The position numbers and the translations under genes were made by a program. From assembly GCF_025860055.1 (NCBI RefSeq), contig NC_068303.1, positions 13,413,646 to 13,477,645 on the forward strand: a stretch of DNA of 64,000 bases. The letters run 5' to 3'. This DNA is from Xyrauchen texanus (lineage: Eukaryota; Chordata; Actinopteri; Cypriniformes; Catostomidae). Below the pieces are notes generated by a model, which was not told the origin of the DNA, searched no databases, and saw nothing but the letters and a program-made list of their open reading frames with translations. Shown here piece after piece: positions 12,264 to 24,619 of the stretch; position 1 is the stretch's first letter, and each line of letters starts with the position of its first letter.

Positions 12264-14272
12264 CTACTTTTCAAAACTTGATCCAACACTGACCAATTTA
12301 CTTGAAGTGAAAATCAGTCCTCCTTTCCTGATTAATAAATTAAGCAATCACGCGGTCGTGCTGCAGAACATCTTGTGTTTTTAAATCCATAAGGATATCT
12401 TTCGCAATGGTGATGAGACAGCGACAGACGTTCTTCGCTTTCAAATTACGTCACTTAATGCGTGATTGCGTATCTCAAGGCCAGCTAGAAGGCCTCGACC
12501 AGGACATAGCGTAAAGACCACACCCACCTAGAACAAATAAATCAATCTGATTGGCTTATGAATCTGACAATCTGACTTTAGTTGCTCATTCATTTGAACT
12601 GTTGAGGGATTCTGTAGAAATTCTGAAGGCCTGATGGGGTGGAGCACAAACTCAAGTGCTGCTTTTGCTAAGGAGCATGCAATAAACATTCTTTATTGCC
12701 ATACTGACTCCCGACTAAACCCGAATAACCGAACAAGTTGACTGGTGCATGCATAAAAATCTACTTGGTATGTGGATTGTTAAAAATAAAATATATAAAT
12801 AAAAAGATTAGAAATAAGGCTTAAAGATTATATATTTTTGAAAAAAGACTTGCATAATAAAACCCCAGTGCCTCTGATACAGTAAAGCTGCACCCCTGTG
12901 AAAGAAAATAGAAAGCTCCCACTTGAGGCCTTCGTAACGTGTCTGCTGAACTTGAACAGCAGGTAAATGTCAAAGTGCAGTCTGTTAATGCAAGTTGGGC
13001 TCACTGATCAGAATTCATTTACATTTGAAGCCAGAATTGCAGCCTGCCTTGTTACTTTTGTACCCTGATGTAATGAACGTTAAGCCTTACTTATTTTTTT
13101 CATCACAAAAAAATATTCTGTGCTTTTAACAAAAGATATGGGGCTTCAGGCCTATTAGCCAGTGTCTAGCGATGCCGCTGGACAGAAATTATGACAGAAT
13201 TTTCATTTTTAGATAAGCTATCCCTTTATCCTTAACCTTGCTCTCATTTACACATTGCAGTTCACCTTAACTTTTCTTTGCAAACTCGGCTGACAGGGGC
13301 ACATGACAGGGACAGTTAAATTGTCCCTGCCCAATTGTGGCTCGTACATCTGGAGGTCTGATTTCAGTAAGAAATGTGAACCTGCTACAGACAGCGAGAG
13401 AGGGTTCATGGCTGGGGCAAAAGAGGCAAAGTATGAAAGGCTTGCTATCTCTACAGCATGCCATACATTTTCACATGAAGTTATCCTCAACCTCAATCCA
13501 GCACAGTACAATACCCCAAACTATAACATGGGGGGGGGGGGGGGTCACACAAGAGCCCGTGAGATTAAAAAGTATGCAAGTATGCAGGTTGGCTAGGGCT
13601 AGAGAAGAGAGTCACATTGTAGGCATTCATGGGAGACTGTGGCACGATGTGGCCTTTGTTTATGTTCAACTGTAAGTCTAAAGATCTGGGAGATGTTATG
13701 ACCAGTGGGAGACCACTGTCCTGTTTTTGGTAAAGTGCCACAGAGATATGCATCATGACAGGAGGTGCTGAAAGCTTAGACTGGGTATGACCTTGAGTTT
13801 GGTCAAATGCCAGCTGTCATTGCATGCTGCTAAAAAATGTGAAATAGAGAGTATATGATGTGGGATTGGTGTGGATACAAAGAATTTGCTATAAAGTACC
13901 CGATCACTAACATGCATTACAAAAATGCACAGCATAAACTGATGTGGGGGATATGGAATCAGAATCAGCTGTGTAGTGTGTAATCTATATAGTGTGTCAT
14001 ATAGATTTTTTTTTTTTTTTTTAAATAATATCATTTTCCCAGACACTGAGCATTGCATTGTAATTCAGTTCACACACAAAACATAATAAATACAAATTCC
14101 ACAGAACATTTTCATCACAGTACATTTCCACTGTCGGCAGTCACCACCTACTCTAGAAGTCCTGAAACATGCAAAAGCACAGTACTCGCACAAGCAGTAC
14201 ACACCCATTCACACATGCATACACACATACACTCTCTCTATATACATCTCTCCTAAAGAATCTAAATAATGC
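12264..14272. other. 3' flank of lmx1a-like gene (3' UTR not delimited)
   Basis: Includes the 3' UTR of the LMX1 gene, but no convincing minus-strand polyadenylation signal close to the stop was found. A 15-G run lies at 13530-13544. Segment 12900-13080 is non-repetitive and could be regulatory. Open frames in 13.2-14.2 kb show no homology I recognise. Confidence 0.4.
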
Positions 14273-14409
14273 TCAAGACGTGAAGTAAGAGTCTTGCATT
14301 GAATACAAACAGTCAATGGGTGTCAAGAGCAAGGGTTCACTGGATGACAAACAGTCTGCTAAATGGCACAGAGGGTCACTATCCGTATCGTCATAGAAAG
14401 TGTCACAAC
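14273..14409 (-). CDS. lmx1a: lmx1a-like terminal coding exon
   Basis: Acceptor TTTATAG|GT; encodes CDTFYDDTDSDPLCHLADCL... to PIDCLYSMQDSYFTS and stop TGA at 14273-14275. The final block matches the LMX1A C-terminus (LMX1B ends SYFAS in mammals). A (CT)n tract on the transcript strand lies right before the acceptor. Confidence 0.93.
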
Positions 14410-14415
14410 CTATAA

Positions 14416-14446
<31 letters not shown>

Positions 14447-16556
14447 GATGAATGTGATTGGCAAAGAGCAAAAAGTTTTTCTAGATCTGTGTTTTTGAGC
14501 CTTGTGTGTGTTTTATACCATAGGGATGCATGTGGTCTCCAGGCATCTGTGGAGGGGTGAGGCCCTGTCTGAAGGGGTCCAGCTTGAAGCTCTGTGACTC
14601 AAGACCGATATTCTGGTGGGGCAGTGAGACATATGAACCTGCACTTTCTAGTTCAGCAGACAGCCTTCCACAAGAGGGTGCTGTGGATATAAAAATGTGA
14701 AGAAAAGGGGCACAGTGGTATTGCAGTGTAGATTTTAAATCCAGATGTACAGTTTTATTTACAGGAATAATTCAACCAAAAATATAATTTCTGCCATTAT
14801 CTCTTCACCCTCATATCACTCTATTATAATAACACTCTTGTTATCATAAAGTTCTGTTATTTGTACTGCTCTTTTCCATACAAACACATTTCATAGTGAC
14901 CCTGTCTCTAAAGATCCAAATATGACCAAAATACATAAATAAATGCAACATAAAAGTATAAAACCAATTAAAAAAAGAAAGAAAGGCAAAAAAAAGTAGT
15001 CCAACCAATATAAAAGTAGAGAGTACGTAAAAGTAGTCCATAAGACACCAGAAGACTATATAGCGCACATGGTGTACAGGCTACTTTTATGGTGCTTTTA
15101 AAATGTTTTTTTGTTTGTTTTGTTTTTTGTCTTTAAAGATGATTACTATGACATCACTATTAGGGATGTCTCGATACCATTTAAAAAAAAAAAGTTTAAG
15201 AGTACCGCTACTGCCTTTTTGGTCCTCGCTGATACCTGTTTTTTTGGTTTTATTTTTTTCTGAAATTCCATATCAACAGTTTATTTAAATTTTTATCATC
15301 AAAATGGTTTCAAAGAATTCTTTAAAACTTTTATAAAATGAAAATATAACAATTCATTTTCAACATAATATTATATTATTTTTATCAAATGAAGTGCTTT
15401 TATACAGAAACTCACAACACAATCCAAAATACATTGGACTTATATTTTGTCAAATAAAGTGCTGCATAACATTGCATCATAGATGTGAGATATTGCTTAA
15501 ATATAATACAATTAATATTTATTTATTATTATTATTAGTAGTAGTAGTAGTGATCTATTTCTGTTGTACTTTTTTCCATATAAATGTAGCTTTTATTTTG
15601 CCGGAGCTTTTATTTTGAAGTATTTCTGTGTTGTTCTGAGTGTAGCTTCTCAATCCAGAAAAGCCAGTGGTGACATGACTCAAAGTGATTATTAAAATGC
15701 AAAAGGCTGCTATTCAATTAAATAAATATGTAGTCTGTATGTGCCTCATGCTACAAAGTGAATTAGTGCTCTGCTCAATGTAATCTGCAACAAACAGAGC
15801 CTGCAATACTCATGATGATGTTTTCAGTGTATGAGCCGAGGAGCTCTAAAAGGTATGTGCAGTTTGTGTCTTAATGTCAGCACAACACCGGCTCCACACA
15901 TTCACAACTGCTTAAATTTGAAGCACACAGCATATGCAAACTATATATTCATCCAATTAAATCGCAGCTATATCTCACTAGGACATAACGTAATTTTAAT
16001 TAGTGTGCTGAACGTTTACATAAAGACATTCGTACATCAAATGGTATCTGTTTTTGGTATCAGAGCATTTTTACGAGCACAAGTAGAAGTACATGAGTGC
16101 GGCATCTGACCCATTTCCGATACCAGTATCGTATCGGGACATCCCTATTCACTATAACTGTTGTTGTGTGGGAAAAAGTTGCATTAAGATAATTCACAAT
16201 TTACATTTTCTGTTCCACAGAAAAAAAAAATAACAGCATACAGATTTGGAACTGCATGAGACTGAGTAAATAATTCATAAATGCATGAGAGTGAGTAAAT
16301 AATTCATTTTTGGGTGATCTATTCTTTTTATACCCTTCCCTAAAAGGATGGGTTTATGCTACATCCAGTACATTAGAGACCCAGAGAATGTGATGTGTGT
16401 GTGTAGAGTCAGGAGTTATGTGAATTTTGTGTACCAGTGTGTTGTGCTTGGATCTTGTTCTCCTGTGGAGACATACTTTGCTTCTGCTGCTGTTGTCTTC
16501 TTGCCAGTTTTTTCATCTTCATTTCATCACAAACAAAGAAAAACACAGATTTGTAA

Positions 16557-16622
<66 letters not shown>

Positions 16623-19600
16623 ATTATTATTATTATTATTATTATGTGAAGGCAGGGAACACACACAGAGCTACCCTGAAAGGATCTAATCTAAGTGCAT
16701 CTATACATAATATGTCATCAGTTTCCTACATGAAGCAATAACACAAATTGTTTCCTTATTGGCAAGCTCATACACTGCAGAAAGATGTCTGCTATCAATC
16801 GCATAAGTTCATGTTCTTTCAATGTGTGTGTGTGTGTGTGGGTGGGTGGTTGGATTGGAGGGAGAGAGGGAAGAAGGGAGGGAGTGTGTGTGTGTGTGTG
16901 TGTGTGTGCGCAAATCAAATTACCTTGGCTCTTTGGTTTTGGAACCAGACCTGAACAACTCGTACGCTCAATCCTGTCTCTGCTGCCAGCGTCTCCCTCA
17001 CCTTACAATAAGAGCAAGACAGAAAGAGAGCCATAGTGTGACCTTCATGGTTTATGGTCATAGTCTAACTAATGAACTGACCCACACTGGAGTATCAGAT
17101 CAACAAAGATAGATACAGCAATGCTGCAGACAAGCTGCAGTTGGAGAGGGGTATCACTCCTTACCACTGCACAAAATAAAAACTCCATAGCAATTTTTAA
17201 AAGGTATTTTTAAATGTATGGAGAGTGAAAACAATGTTTGACATTATCATCCTTATAACTCTTCATTTGAATTAAGCAAGTATATTTCTTCATAAAAGTA
17301 GTTGAATTATTAGTATGTCAGTTAAGATGAATTCAGACTATTATCAAGTCATTTAAAGTGCTTGAACTTGTGTTAAATATAGTCAGATTACAGACAAGTT
17401 TGTATTTTAATGGCTGACCTTTCGACATGGTTTGGATGAGACCTCAAAAGAAGCTTTGAAAGCTCGTCTCTGCTGTGTTGTGAGGATGGTACGAGGCCTT
17501 TTGGGTCTCTTGTGTTCCATGTCCCCTGTTGTGTTACTGTCCCCTCCAGACTTAATGTTCCCTTCATCATATTCCTTCTCCTCATCATCTTCACTTTTAC
17601 CTGTAGTAAAGGTAACCTAGTTATACATAAGTGCCTATGAGCTTATAACAATAAATAACTAAACCTAATAAGCTAATAACTATGATTATTAGCAACCAAT
17701 ATCAATTGGGGTTTTCTCTGTTTTAGAAGCTTAAATGTATGTTCTGGGTTCAATACAAGTTAAGCTCAATAAACACGATTTGTGGCACAATATTTCTTAA
17801 CACACAAAAAAAAAAAACAATTATCAACTCATCATTCGTTTATTAAAAAAAAAATTACAGAAGGCACTTACAATGGAAGTGAATGGAGCTCGTCCATAAA
17901 AGCTAAAATACACATTGTTTCATAAGTATAGCCATAAAATGTAAACCGTAAAGTGTAAACTTGATTTTAGTGTTATAAAATTGCTTACTAACCTGATCTG
18001 TGTAAAGTTAAATCCAATACTGGGATTTCAGGATTTTGTGGTCATGGCAAAAAAAGTTGTAATATTGGGTAGAACTACTAACACAAAGTTAAAATAAATG
18101 TAAAAAAAAGTTATCGCATATTATGTTTACATCTTGTGGTTATACTTTTGAAACAGTGTGTATGTTTATGGACTGGCCACATTAATTTCCATTACAAGTG
18201 TTACCACAATTTGTTTTAAAGGTGCACTTAGAAACTTTTGTCTTTGTGTTGTGACTTACACTGACACCTAGCGGCTTGGATGCAGCATCATGTAAAATCA
18301 ATAGTTTTCAGTTTCAGATGCCGTTGTAAAAATGTAGTCTTGCCAAGTCAGCCATGATTACTTTAAATCAAATGATTTAGGATTAAAACTTTTTTAATGA
18401 GGAATAAAATTGCTGAGTGCATCTTTAAAAAACTTTTTTCGTCTTCTTTGGAAATCAACATTATGCTGTCATCAAAATTGAGTCTAATTTGCATTGAACC
18501 CAGAATATTCATTTAATTATCTTAAAAATGCAATGATAAAAAGAGATTTATAAGTTTTCATCTACTGTATATATTGTAGACTATGAATATTGTAATTCTT
18601 TATGTATACAAATGGTATATCACAGTATCACAGTGACTGCAACTGAAGTTCCCTTTGTGAGGTTTTGGCTGGGTTTTTAAACTGTAAACCCGGATAACGC
18701 AGTAATTTAAACAACAGGATAAACCACATAACTGGTAAACTGGTAATCAGAAGGTCACTGGTTCGATCCCCACTTCAACCACCATTGTGTCCTTGAGCAA
18801 GGCACTTAACTCCAGGTTGCTCTGGGGGATTGTCCCTGTAATAAGTGCACTGTAAGTCGCTTTGGGTAAAAGCGTCTGCCAAATGCATAAATGTAAATGT
18901 TTATATTTATTACTTTTAGTTGAATGTATATTTTAATGTTTATTGAATCTATCTTAATCATTGCAGTGCCTGTGAGCATATGGTTTGTCAAAAGAAGACT
19001 GTAGTGTCCCACTATTAATCTGGAATGTTTGAGTGTGGTAAAACAATACCTGAGTCGGAGGTGGTCGGGCTGGCCAGTTGGTTGTGATAGTCTCTGGCAC
19101 AGATCAGCCTGTCCCCTGTAAGCACACAGCGGTCCCCCTTCTGCAGCCTGCATGCACACACACAGCAGCAGAAACAGCGCAGGTGGAAGACTGCAGTGCC
19201 TGCGTGCATCACCAGCTCGGCTGGAGAGATGACCTCCGTGCAGCCCTTGCACCGTACCCAAAACAACCTAACAAAGAATGAAAGTGTTTTTTTAGAATGG
19301 CTAAGTTAATTGTGGGCTGTGTGCATAACTTCTAATCACTTAATGATGGCTTAAAGGGATAGATCACCCAATAATTACTTTATTCCAAACCATATGACTT
19401 TTTCTGTTGAACACAAAGGGAGATGTGAGGCAGAATGTTAGCTGTCATTCTGCCTCACATCTCCTACTGCGTTCCCAGAAAAACTCATAGCCTATGGGTT
19501 TGGAACAACAGGAGGGTGAGTAAATGATGACAGAACTTGCATTTTTGGTTTACTTATTGCTGTAAGATTCAGTATACAGATAGCAGATCTTTTCTTTTCA

Positions 19601-21321
19601 AACTTTGGAATAGTACCACTCAGAAATTCCAGAAATGTTGCCGAGTTGCTCCGTCCATCATGGAATGAGACAAGAACTTGCCATATTCCCTTGCCCTCCC
19701 CTCCACCCAAATCAACTCCCCCAAAAACACGCAGACGCATACCCACAGCATGGTGAGTGTGCATCTTAGCACCTGGCAACCAGAGCTGGGTTTCAGGGGC
19801 TAAAACAGAGGCTGCCGGCTCCACGACTGTGTCCGGGGTAGGGCTCCCGGGGAGGGGGGAGAAAGGAGCTCTGCAGGCTGTGGCTCCAGACGGAGGGAAA
19901 GAATCATGCCGCCCGGCGGGCGAGGCCGGTCCAGGGAATAATCTTAACTCGACTTAACCAAACTGAGACAAAGGAGGGAGCTGGCCCAGAGCCTCGCTGC
20001 CATTGTCCTGCCCTGGCAGACACCACATTTTCTGTTTGTCAAACTGGCCTGAGATTTCCGCGCCCGGAGGGGGGCGGAGGTCAGAGCTGAAGTCTAAGGT
20101 TTGGGGTGAGCATGACAGGGAGACTTAGAGAGACATGTCGACAGAGGTGCTTCAAACCCAGACTGACAGGTTACCCTTTTATGCTACAAAGAAGTCCAAG
20201 ATGTTTCAATCATAGATGGTTGAAGGAATTAGACTCATCTAATTGTATTTCTTTACTGCCAGGGCAATGATAATATTTAAAGGAAGAGTTCACCCAAAAG
20301 TAAAAATTATGTCATCATTTACTCATCCTCATATTGTTCCAAACCCATATTAATTTATTTCTTTAGTGAAACACAAAAAGAGATAACAGGCAATTTGTTT
20401 GGCTCAGTCACCATTTACTATCATAGAAACTTTTTTCCATAAAAGTATATGGTGACTGCACATTATGTGTTCCACGGAAGAAAGTCATACGGGTTTGGAA
20501 CATATTAGGGTGGGTAAATAATGACAGAATTGGGTGAACTTTCCCTTTAAGGATGTTCATGCATTAAAGATGTGTGCTAATGTTTATTACTTTTTCTTTC
20601 TGATTTTGTTACAATTTTTACCAATTATAGGCTTTTGCCTATTGATCAGTGGGTGTTATTATGTATAGCTCAACTAGGTGCATGGGAGCATGTTAAAAAA
20701 TGTTATCTTCTTCTGATATGTATGAATAGAAATATCCCAAAGCTTTGCATTGTTGAGTCCTATTAGTGTTGCCCTGGGGTTGTTGGGGAAACTGGTGAGA
20801 GTTCTCTAGAGTTCAGTAGGAGGGACAGAAAGAAGTGACAGCTCTCTACGTTATACACAAGTGCATCTATAGTAGACACAGTGTGTCGATGGTTCCAATG
20901 TGTATTAAGTAGAATTTGATGTACAACATGTCTCAGATATGATCTCAGAGTTTATATTGATGAATGTTAGGAATGCCTAATCTAGCACACACTCCAGCTA
21001 CTCATGAACACCTTTCGATTTCAAATTCAGTCATGGAGAGTCTGTGAGGTTTTGATTTGAAATATTTCAGTGTATTCACTATGATTACTGGAAAAGGAGG
21101 GCACTGAGCAGCAGCACACTGCGGTAGGCAATGGTCATTCTGAATTTGAAAAGAACATCTACTGTATGATTTTATGGTGAAAAGAAAATCAGTAAATTGG
21201 TTGCCTGATGAGATTCTGTTCGAATAAACAATTTCAGGATTATACACAACTATACTGCTTGAGTTGTACCTGTGGCCTTTGAAGAAGCATTTCTGGATAT
21301 GTGTGATTATAATTTGAGTGT

Positions 21322-21358
<37 letters not shown>

Positions 21359-24300
21359 CATGGGTATTAGTGGGGGTTAATTGTTGATTCTGTGTATATA
21401 TGTTTTGCTTTTCTGTGTTCAATATGTGACAATAAAAAAATGTTAATCTAAATCAAAAAAATAAATACATTTAATTACAGCTAAAGTAAGTCAGACCATT
21501 ATTGTAAAAATGCACAATTTCAAAGTTATTTCCACAAGATGTTGACATGATTTGAGAGTGATTTTAATGTAATAACATTGATTACAAGGTTCACCAGTGT
21601 TGCGCCATCATGGCAACGAAATTGTAATACTGGATACAATGTGTATTTTAATGTTAATGGAATGGCCAATAGGCATTGTTTTAGGTATGGATGACAGGGA
21701 CATGTCCCTACCAACTTTCAGAATATCAGAAGAATCTCAACCAACATTTGGGTTATTTTAAATCTTCTCTGTTTCCTTATTCATGTGTAAACTATTTTCC
21801 GACCACTTTGGAAGCAGTGAATAAATGGCATTGTCACTTGTCACCTGTTCCTTTTCTCAGCACTGTTTATGCTGCACCAATCACAGTAGTTTCTAATTTT
21901 TTATCAATACTTTTCTGGAGATTGCAAGGGCAAATTTCTATTTGTATCTTATGTCTATAACTTAAAAATAATAGATTTAATTAAGCAAAGTTTTCATGTA
22001 CAAATTGTTTCTGTCAAAGTACAAATAAACATCCAGAGTTTTGCAATCAGCCCAATGGATTCTGCTTTTTGCAGCCACTAAGTGCCCTTTTTAAGAAGAC
22101 AGCTTTAAATTTGTTTAGGTAATGGGGTGGATTAGCAATATGATAAAAGATAATGTGGAAGTGAAGAGAGTTGGAAAGCAGAAAGTGGGGGAACAAAAAT
22201 CATTGGTTACAGTAAGGCGATTAAAATTAAAGTCAATGACGCCAGTTCCAAGGGTGTAGGATTGGTCTGAATATTTAAAATTAAAGTTGGTATTAAGCAG
22301 CCTGCTGGCCCAATTACATTAAAGCTGCTCTTTAACCTGGTCAGTAACTGCTGGGTCAGCTAGCTGAGTCCATAGTGAAGCACTGGGCTACTGGGCAGGA
22401 GTGCCAGCCAAGCACTGAGTATGTGGCTAATTGGTCAGGTCAGATATCTCACGGTCGGATGGGCATCAAGCAGGGGCACCAGTGGGCACCAACCTATCCA
22501 GATGCCTCGACATACTTCACATGCAGGGATCTACACCCTTTCCCAAAAAATGCACACATACACAAACACACACTCATATGCTCGTGCATAAGGCACTCCT
22601 GTAACCAGAACATATGGCCAAATGCTCTACTCTCCTAGAGACCTCATTGGCTACCTCAGCCATCTTATTAAAAGCACAGTGGTCACTTTTCCATCATTCT
22701 AACTTTTGATGGACAAATGCGAAAATGTGATATGGGGGAACACTTTGGTTATCATTTAGGCTGGGCTGAAGCCAAATGCTTTGCAGAAGCCAGAGCCTGG
22801 TGGCAGTTGTGACATCAAGCTCTTTTTGACAGCAGAGAGTGGAAACTGCTACCCAACTATAAGAATGTGATTTTTACAGTTTATAGTTTTAGTAACCTTA
22901 TTTGATGATCAAACTTCTAATATTGACTATAACTATTGTTGGCTGTTTTTCCTGGGTCATTACGCTCTGTAGTTTGGCACGCTGTCTATTTGGAGGTGAG
23001 AAGAACATGAGTGTGTGAATGAGAAAGAGACAGAGATTTGGGGGTTGTAGGGGGTCCGAGCACCGTGTTGATGTGGCCATATGCTGTCCCCAGCTTGCCG
23101 TTGCCACGCCGATGGGTCCTGCTAATTTAACACATCTTGACAGCGTGTCAGTAGTGCTGTTCTCCTGATCTAACTGTGTGTGTTTGTGTATGAAAGCCTC
23201 CTCACATTCCATGACCCACCGCGACCCTTCCTCCTGCAGTCACCTTGTCTTTCTGGAGTACTGTGCCAAGTCCCCCAATACACACACAATCTCTCTCTTT
23301 CAAACACACACAACAACAGACACTCATCATAGGACAATAATAGGACTGCATTTTGTTCATGTGAAAACTTTGAGGTGGCGTGTAAATAAGCAAAAACAAA
23401 CAAACAAAACCCTAAAACAAATAAGCACATGCATTAATTTTAAGCATCAACGTCAGCAAAATCAGGCATAATGATATATCAAATATCAGAGAAGAATTTG
23501 TAATAAATCCAGTGTTGGGTGTAATCTAAGTACAAAGTAATTAGTAACTGTAATATAATTACTTTTGGCAAAAAATGTGTGTAATGCATTATATTTTAAA
23601 TTCTTGTAATCAGATTACAGTTACTCTCTTTTAAGCACATTATAGGGTTATGCTTATTTCAAATATATTATTTATGTAGAATAAATTAAATTCATTGTGA
23701 AGGAGAAATGTGAGGTGCTGAGTGTACGACGTGTGTAACAGTGCAATTTTATGTTAACATTACTTAAAGTTATATCCATCGTTTTATATAGGTATTAAAA
23801 TGAAAGCAAACTGCTACACCTCAAGTTTCATTGGGAAATAAAATGTATATTTATTGCTTTGTCCTATGATTAAAAAAAAAAAAAAAGCTTGAAATTATTT
23901 CACAGGGTAAAATAATCTATTCTAAACTAGAAAATGTTGCAACCGGTCAATTTTTTATTTCCATTAAACATTTTATTTAAAAGTAAAAAGAGTTTAGGAA
24001 CTTCAAGCCATATTGAGTAAGAGTATCGTTATCTAGACTTTGAACTGTTTTTAGAGCCTAAGAAGTACATTTTTTACAAGAAGTACAAATGAGACATCAG
24101 TAAAATATTTAGGAATAGATCGGGATAAATCGTCTTATTTTTTCTATAACATTTGATTCAAGAAAAGTAAATAGCGAAGCCAGGAACAAATCATTTCCTT
24201 GACTGAAACCTAATGAATTGAGCGAGAAACAAAAACGAAAATCACTAGTAAACAAACTTCTATATGACTGTGCAGCTGTAGCTATAAGTGTCCTTCATTT

Positions 24301-24619
24301 AGTGACGACACTTCTGACAACAATGGACCATGACGTCACAAAAATGTTGAACCCCGAAAATCGTTGATTGAAATATGCGTATACGATAGTAGGCCTATAC
24401 GAAAGGCAGTAGATCTATAAAGAATGTATGGATGTCTTACTGCTGGTAGTCCCGCTTGCAGTATAGTGTCTTATTGCGGAGGAAGCAGGTGTTTTTCAGC
24501 GGCTCGCGACATGAAGCACAGTACAGGCAGCGCTCGTGCCACAGTCCGTCCTGCACGCGGAGCAGGTACGTGTCCCGGATGAGCTCATTACACCCCTCAC
24601 ACACCCTCTTTCTCCACAT
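14273..24619 (-). CDS. lmx1a: LIM-homeobox transcription factor 1-alpha-like (LMX1A family), 7 coding exons
   Basis: Nuclear LIM-homeodomain activator; LMX1A family members pattern dorsal neural tube/roof plate, midbrain dopaminergic progenitors and inner ear. Coding exons (minus, 5' to 3'): 24441-24619, 19050-19267, 17419-17600, 16924-17001, 16435-16516, 14519-14638, 14273-14409. They join in phase to 996 nt (331 aa plus stop). LIM1 ligands are C7 C10 H28 C31 C34 C37 C54 D57. LIM2 ligands are C66 C69 H88 C91 C94 C97 C116 D119. The homeodomain is about 163-222 with WFQNQRAK. Then come RRQQQQKQ, DPFRQGLTPPQMPGDHMHPYG and the terminal LYSMQDSYFTS. Human LMX1A is 382 aa; this copy lacks the roughly 30-residue leader and most of the MNPYTALPTP-type linker. 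LIM1 is only about 60 percent identical to human LMX1A by eye. I infer the diverged teleost ohnologue (lmx1al-like); lmx1b is less likely from the SYFTS end and the rxrg linkage. Confidence 0.9.
14418..14442. repeat. (GA)n microsatellite at lmx1a intron 3' end
   Basis: Pure GA array on +, CT on the transcript strand, directly preceding the acceptor of the terminal coding exon, where it could serve as polypyrimidine tract. Confidence 0.85.
14519..14638 (-). CDS. lmx1a: lmx1a-like exon, conserved C-terminal activation segment
   Basis: Acceptor AGTGCAG|GT, donor CTATG|GTATAA. The second half encodes DPFRQGLTPPQMPGDHMHPY, a near-exact match to LMX1A. The first half (SYVSLPHQNIGLESQSFKL) is diverged where mammals have MNPYTALPTPQQLLAIEQS. 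Confidence 0.92.
14759..16331. mobile_element. Fold-back MITE ('TTCACCCAAAA' family) with nested hAT
   Basis: The left arm GAATAATTCAACCAAAAATA and the right arm TTTTTGGGTGATCTATTC are inverted. The 987-bp hAT at 15161-16147 sits inside. Lies in the lmx1a-like intron between exons at 14638 and 16435. Confidence 0.55.
15161..16147. mobile_element. Non-autonomous hAT-like element
   Basis: Termini TAGGGATGTCTCGATACC and (inverted) TAGGGATGTCCCGATACG. Flanks ATCACTAT (15153-15160) and TTCACTAT (16148-16155) match at 7 of 8 positions, consistent with an aged 8-bp target duplication. No transposase. Confidence 0.8.
16435..16516 (-). CDS. lmx1a: lmx1a-like exon, post-homeodomain Q-rich segment
   Basis: Encodes MKKLARRQQQQKQSMSPQEN and KIQAQHT, matching the LMX1A text right after the homeodomain. 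Acceptor ATGAAG|ATG is weak in pyrimidines; donor ACTG|GTACAC. A compound (AC)n(AT)n(AAT)n repeat ends about 45 nt upstream in the intron. Confidence 0.85.
16561..16645. repeat. Compound (CA)n(TA)n(TTA)n microsatellite
   Basis: Three adjoining simple repeats in the lmx1a intron, about 45 nt from the acceptor of exon 16435-16516 on the transcript strand. A further (GT)n-GGGTGG-(GT)n block lies at 16823-16908. Confidence 0.9.
16924..17001 (-). CDS. lmx1a: lmx1a-like exon, homeodomain helix 3
   Basis: 78-bp phase-0 exon encoding VRETLAAETGLSVRVVQVWF then QNQRAK: the recognition helix with the invariant W, F, N and R. Acceptor TTGTAAG|GTG, donor CCAAG|GTAATT. Confidence 0.97.
17419..17600 (-). 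CDS. lmx1a: lmx1a-like exon, linker and homeodomain helices 1-2
   Basis: Acceptor CTACAG|GT, donor GAAAG|GTCAGC. Encodes an acidic linker (KSEDDEEKEYDEG) and then KRPKRPRTILTTQQRRAFKA through SSKPCRK. The homeodomain part is almost identical to mammalian LMX1A/B. Confidence 0.96.
17731..18514. mobile_element. MITE ('TGTTCTGGGTTCAAT' family) with nested MITE
   Basis: The left arm TGTTCTGGGTTCAATACAAG and the right arm GCATTGAACCCAGAATATTC are inverted. A second inverted-repeat element (AAAGGTGCACTTAG...CTGAGTGCATCTTT, 18218-18430) is nested in it. The same family and the same nested partner recur at 61.9-63.1 kb. Confidence 0.7.
18722..18900 (+). repeat. V-SINE (DANA/HE1-like) copy
   Basis: tRNA-like B box (GGTTCGATCCCC) followed by the V-SINE central domain (GTCCTTGAGCAAGGCACTTA) and a tail CGTCTGCCAAATGCATAAAT. 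The 5' tRNA part is degenerate. Lies in an lmx1a-like intron. Confidence 0.85.
19050..19267 (-). CDS. lmx1a: lmx1a-like exon, LIM domain 2
   Basis: Acceptor TTGTTAG|G, donor ACTCAG|GTATTG. Encodes LFWVRCKGCTEVISPAELVM..., the FCCCVCACRLQKGD core of LMX LIM2, and the SPTTSDS linker. All zinc ligands are intact. Confidence 0.95.
19690..20110. promoter_or_regulatory. Candidate intronic regulatory element, GC-rich
   Basis: About 400 bp of unusually GC-rich, non-repetitive DNA in the large lmx1a-like intron between the LIM1 and LIM2 exons, bordered by AT-rich repeats. It contains GGCGGGCGAGGCCGG, CTGTTTGTCAAACTGG and GGAGGGGGGCGGAGG-type tracts. No ORF homology. Confidence 0.35.
20277..20550. mobile_element. 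Short MITE, TTAAAGGGAAAGTTCACCC family
   Basis: Ends TTAAAGGAAGAGTTCACCCA and (inverted) TTAAAGGGAAAGTTCACCCA, 274 bp. Related arms occur at 19353, 31265, 32022 and 34573. Confidence 0.75.
20551..24440. other. Large lmx1a-like intron, remainder
   Basis: Mostly unique AT-rich sequence with (GT)n at 21317-21355. Non-repetitive tracts at about 22160-22460 (TAAAATTAAAGTCAATGACG, GGTCAGTAACTGCTGGGTCA) and 22960-23170 are possible enhancers. No additional exon was recognised. Confidence 0.4.

Noticed and set aside
13248..13675. Overlapping open frames on both strands near 13.3-13.7 kb
   Set aside because: No domain or similarity recognised, one crosses a 15-G run, and they lie in the 3' flank of lmx1a.
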